From an uncultured Bacteroidota bacterium (GTDB lineage: Bacteria; Bacteroidota; Bacteroidia; Chitinophagales; Chitinophagaceae): a stretch of DNA of 30,406 nucleotides. The notes beneath the pieces are model-generated. The model was not told the origin of the DNA. It ran no database searches and saw only the letters and a program-made list of their open reading frames with translations. The position numbers were made by a program, and so were the translations under genes. Of this stretch, positions 30,272-30,406 are shown in pieces. How positions within the stretch are numbered: the stretch's first letter is position 1; every line of letters starts with the position of its first letter. The DNA lies in contig CALEZD010000004.1 of the NCBI GenBank assembly GCA_937928385.1, forward strand, positions 1-30,406. The letters run 5' to 3'.

Positions 30272-30279
30272 TATATTTA
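30272..30279 (+). promoter_or_regulatory. promoter-like -7 box near the window end
   Basis: TATATTTA matches TAnnTTTG in seven of eight positions, with TTTA (30252-30255) 16 nt upstream as a possible -33. No coding frame follows before the window end, which fits an RNA transcript or a long leader. Confidence 0.35.
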
Positions 30280-30319
30280 CATATAGAATACGGTGTTATT
30301 GACTTGGCACCGGTAAAAC

Positions 30320-30331
30320 TGTTCTTTGACA
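30320..30331 (+). promoter_or_regulatory. boxA-like antitermination sequence
   Basis: TGTTCTTTGACA matches the bacterial boxA consensus TGCTCTTTAACA at ten of twelve positions. Such elements are usual in the leaders of rRNA operons in Bacteroidota. The rest of 30221-30406 shows no gene, so the window may end inside an rRNA leader. Confidence 0.45.
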
Positions 30332-30406
30332 TACCTGTAACCCACACGGGAAAAGAGTGTTAACCAGCCATCAGAAAACAGCCTTCCCTGTTTTGTTCCT
30401 AATGGG

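Noticed and set aside
1..30406. CRISPR array, transposon, prophage or biosynthetic cluster
   Set aside because: No regularly spaced repeats, no transposase, integrase or phage proteins, and no polyketide or peptide synthase modules were seen on either strand.

Overview
The window looks like ordinary chromosome from a member of the Bacteroidota, most likely the Chitinophagales/Chitinophagaceae. The evidence is: a gliding-motility lipoprotein GldD; many promoters of the Bacteroidota type (-7 box TAnnTTTG); almost no Shine-Dalgarno sequences; a PafA-type alkaline phosphatase; Bacteroidota-style alpha-oxoamine synthase, SmpB and AccD; and several secreted proteins of types common in this family. 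No transposase, integrase, phage or CRISPR gene is visible.

Layout. 1-2027 (minus): a GNAT acetyltransferase, a PLP amino-acid racemase of the alanine/ornithine racemase family, then the start of an MscS-type channel cut by the window edge. 2323-3830 (plus): a small exported protein, a beta-carbonic anhydrase and a cold-shock protein, ending in a strong hairpin shared with a convergent TPR protein. 4918-7023 (plus): a PhnO-like acetyltransferase, a DUF4345 membrane protein with a strong terminator, and a secreted protein, convergent with a PafA-like phosphatase. 8760-10970: an alpha-oxoamine synthase (sphingolipid or sulfonolipid type), a tiny membrane protein and gldD. 10975-13047 (minus): a TPR sensor histidine kinase with no response regulator beside it. 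13184-13255: tRNA-Arg(CCT), with a second copy of its 3' end 48 bp downstream. 13360-18927: a MocR-type regulator facing a five-gene operon of EamA permease, branched-chain aminotransferase, GNAT, DinB-like protein and secreted protein. 18955-21389 (minus): a GT39-type membrane glycosyltransferase interrupted by an in-frame TAA, coupled to a Ycf48-like lipoprotein. 21483-22578 (plus): a DUF486 protein, then a membrane protein with its XRE regulator. 22648-24121: pyrR-pyrB, convergent with a second, intact GT39-type protein. 25780-27636: accD, smpB and a DinB-like protein. 27645-30168: a secreted protein, then an anti-sigma factor and ECF sigma factor diverging from a DUF6249 membrane protein. 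The last 190 bases have no gene but carry a promoter-like box and a boxA-like sequence of the sort found ahead of rRNA operons.

The most notable signals are regulatory or evolutionary. First, two identical, mirror-image ECF-type promoters lie between the sigma factor and the DUF6249 gene, which points to a self-regulating circuit with a very small visible target set. Second, a 10-bp direct repeat 30 bp apart lies in the MocR/EamA intergenic region and overlaps the permease promoter. Third, the tRNA-Arg 3'-end duplication looks like an old attachment-site scar. Fourth, a nonsense codon splits an otherwise intact glycosyltransferase. Several genes (pyrR, smpB, the second glycosyltransferase) appear to start with TTG, and some promoters sit so close to the start codon that the mRNA must be leaderless or nearly so. 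I did not find a convincing, wholly new multi-gene system; the ECF/DUF6249 circuit and the MocR operon are the best candidates for follow-up.
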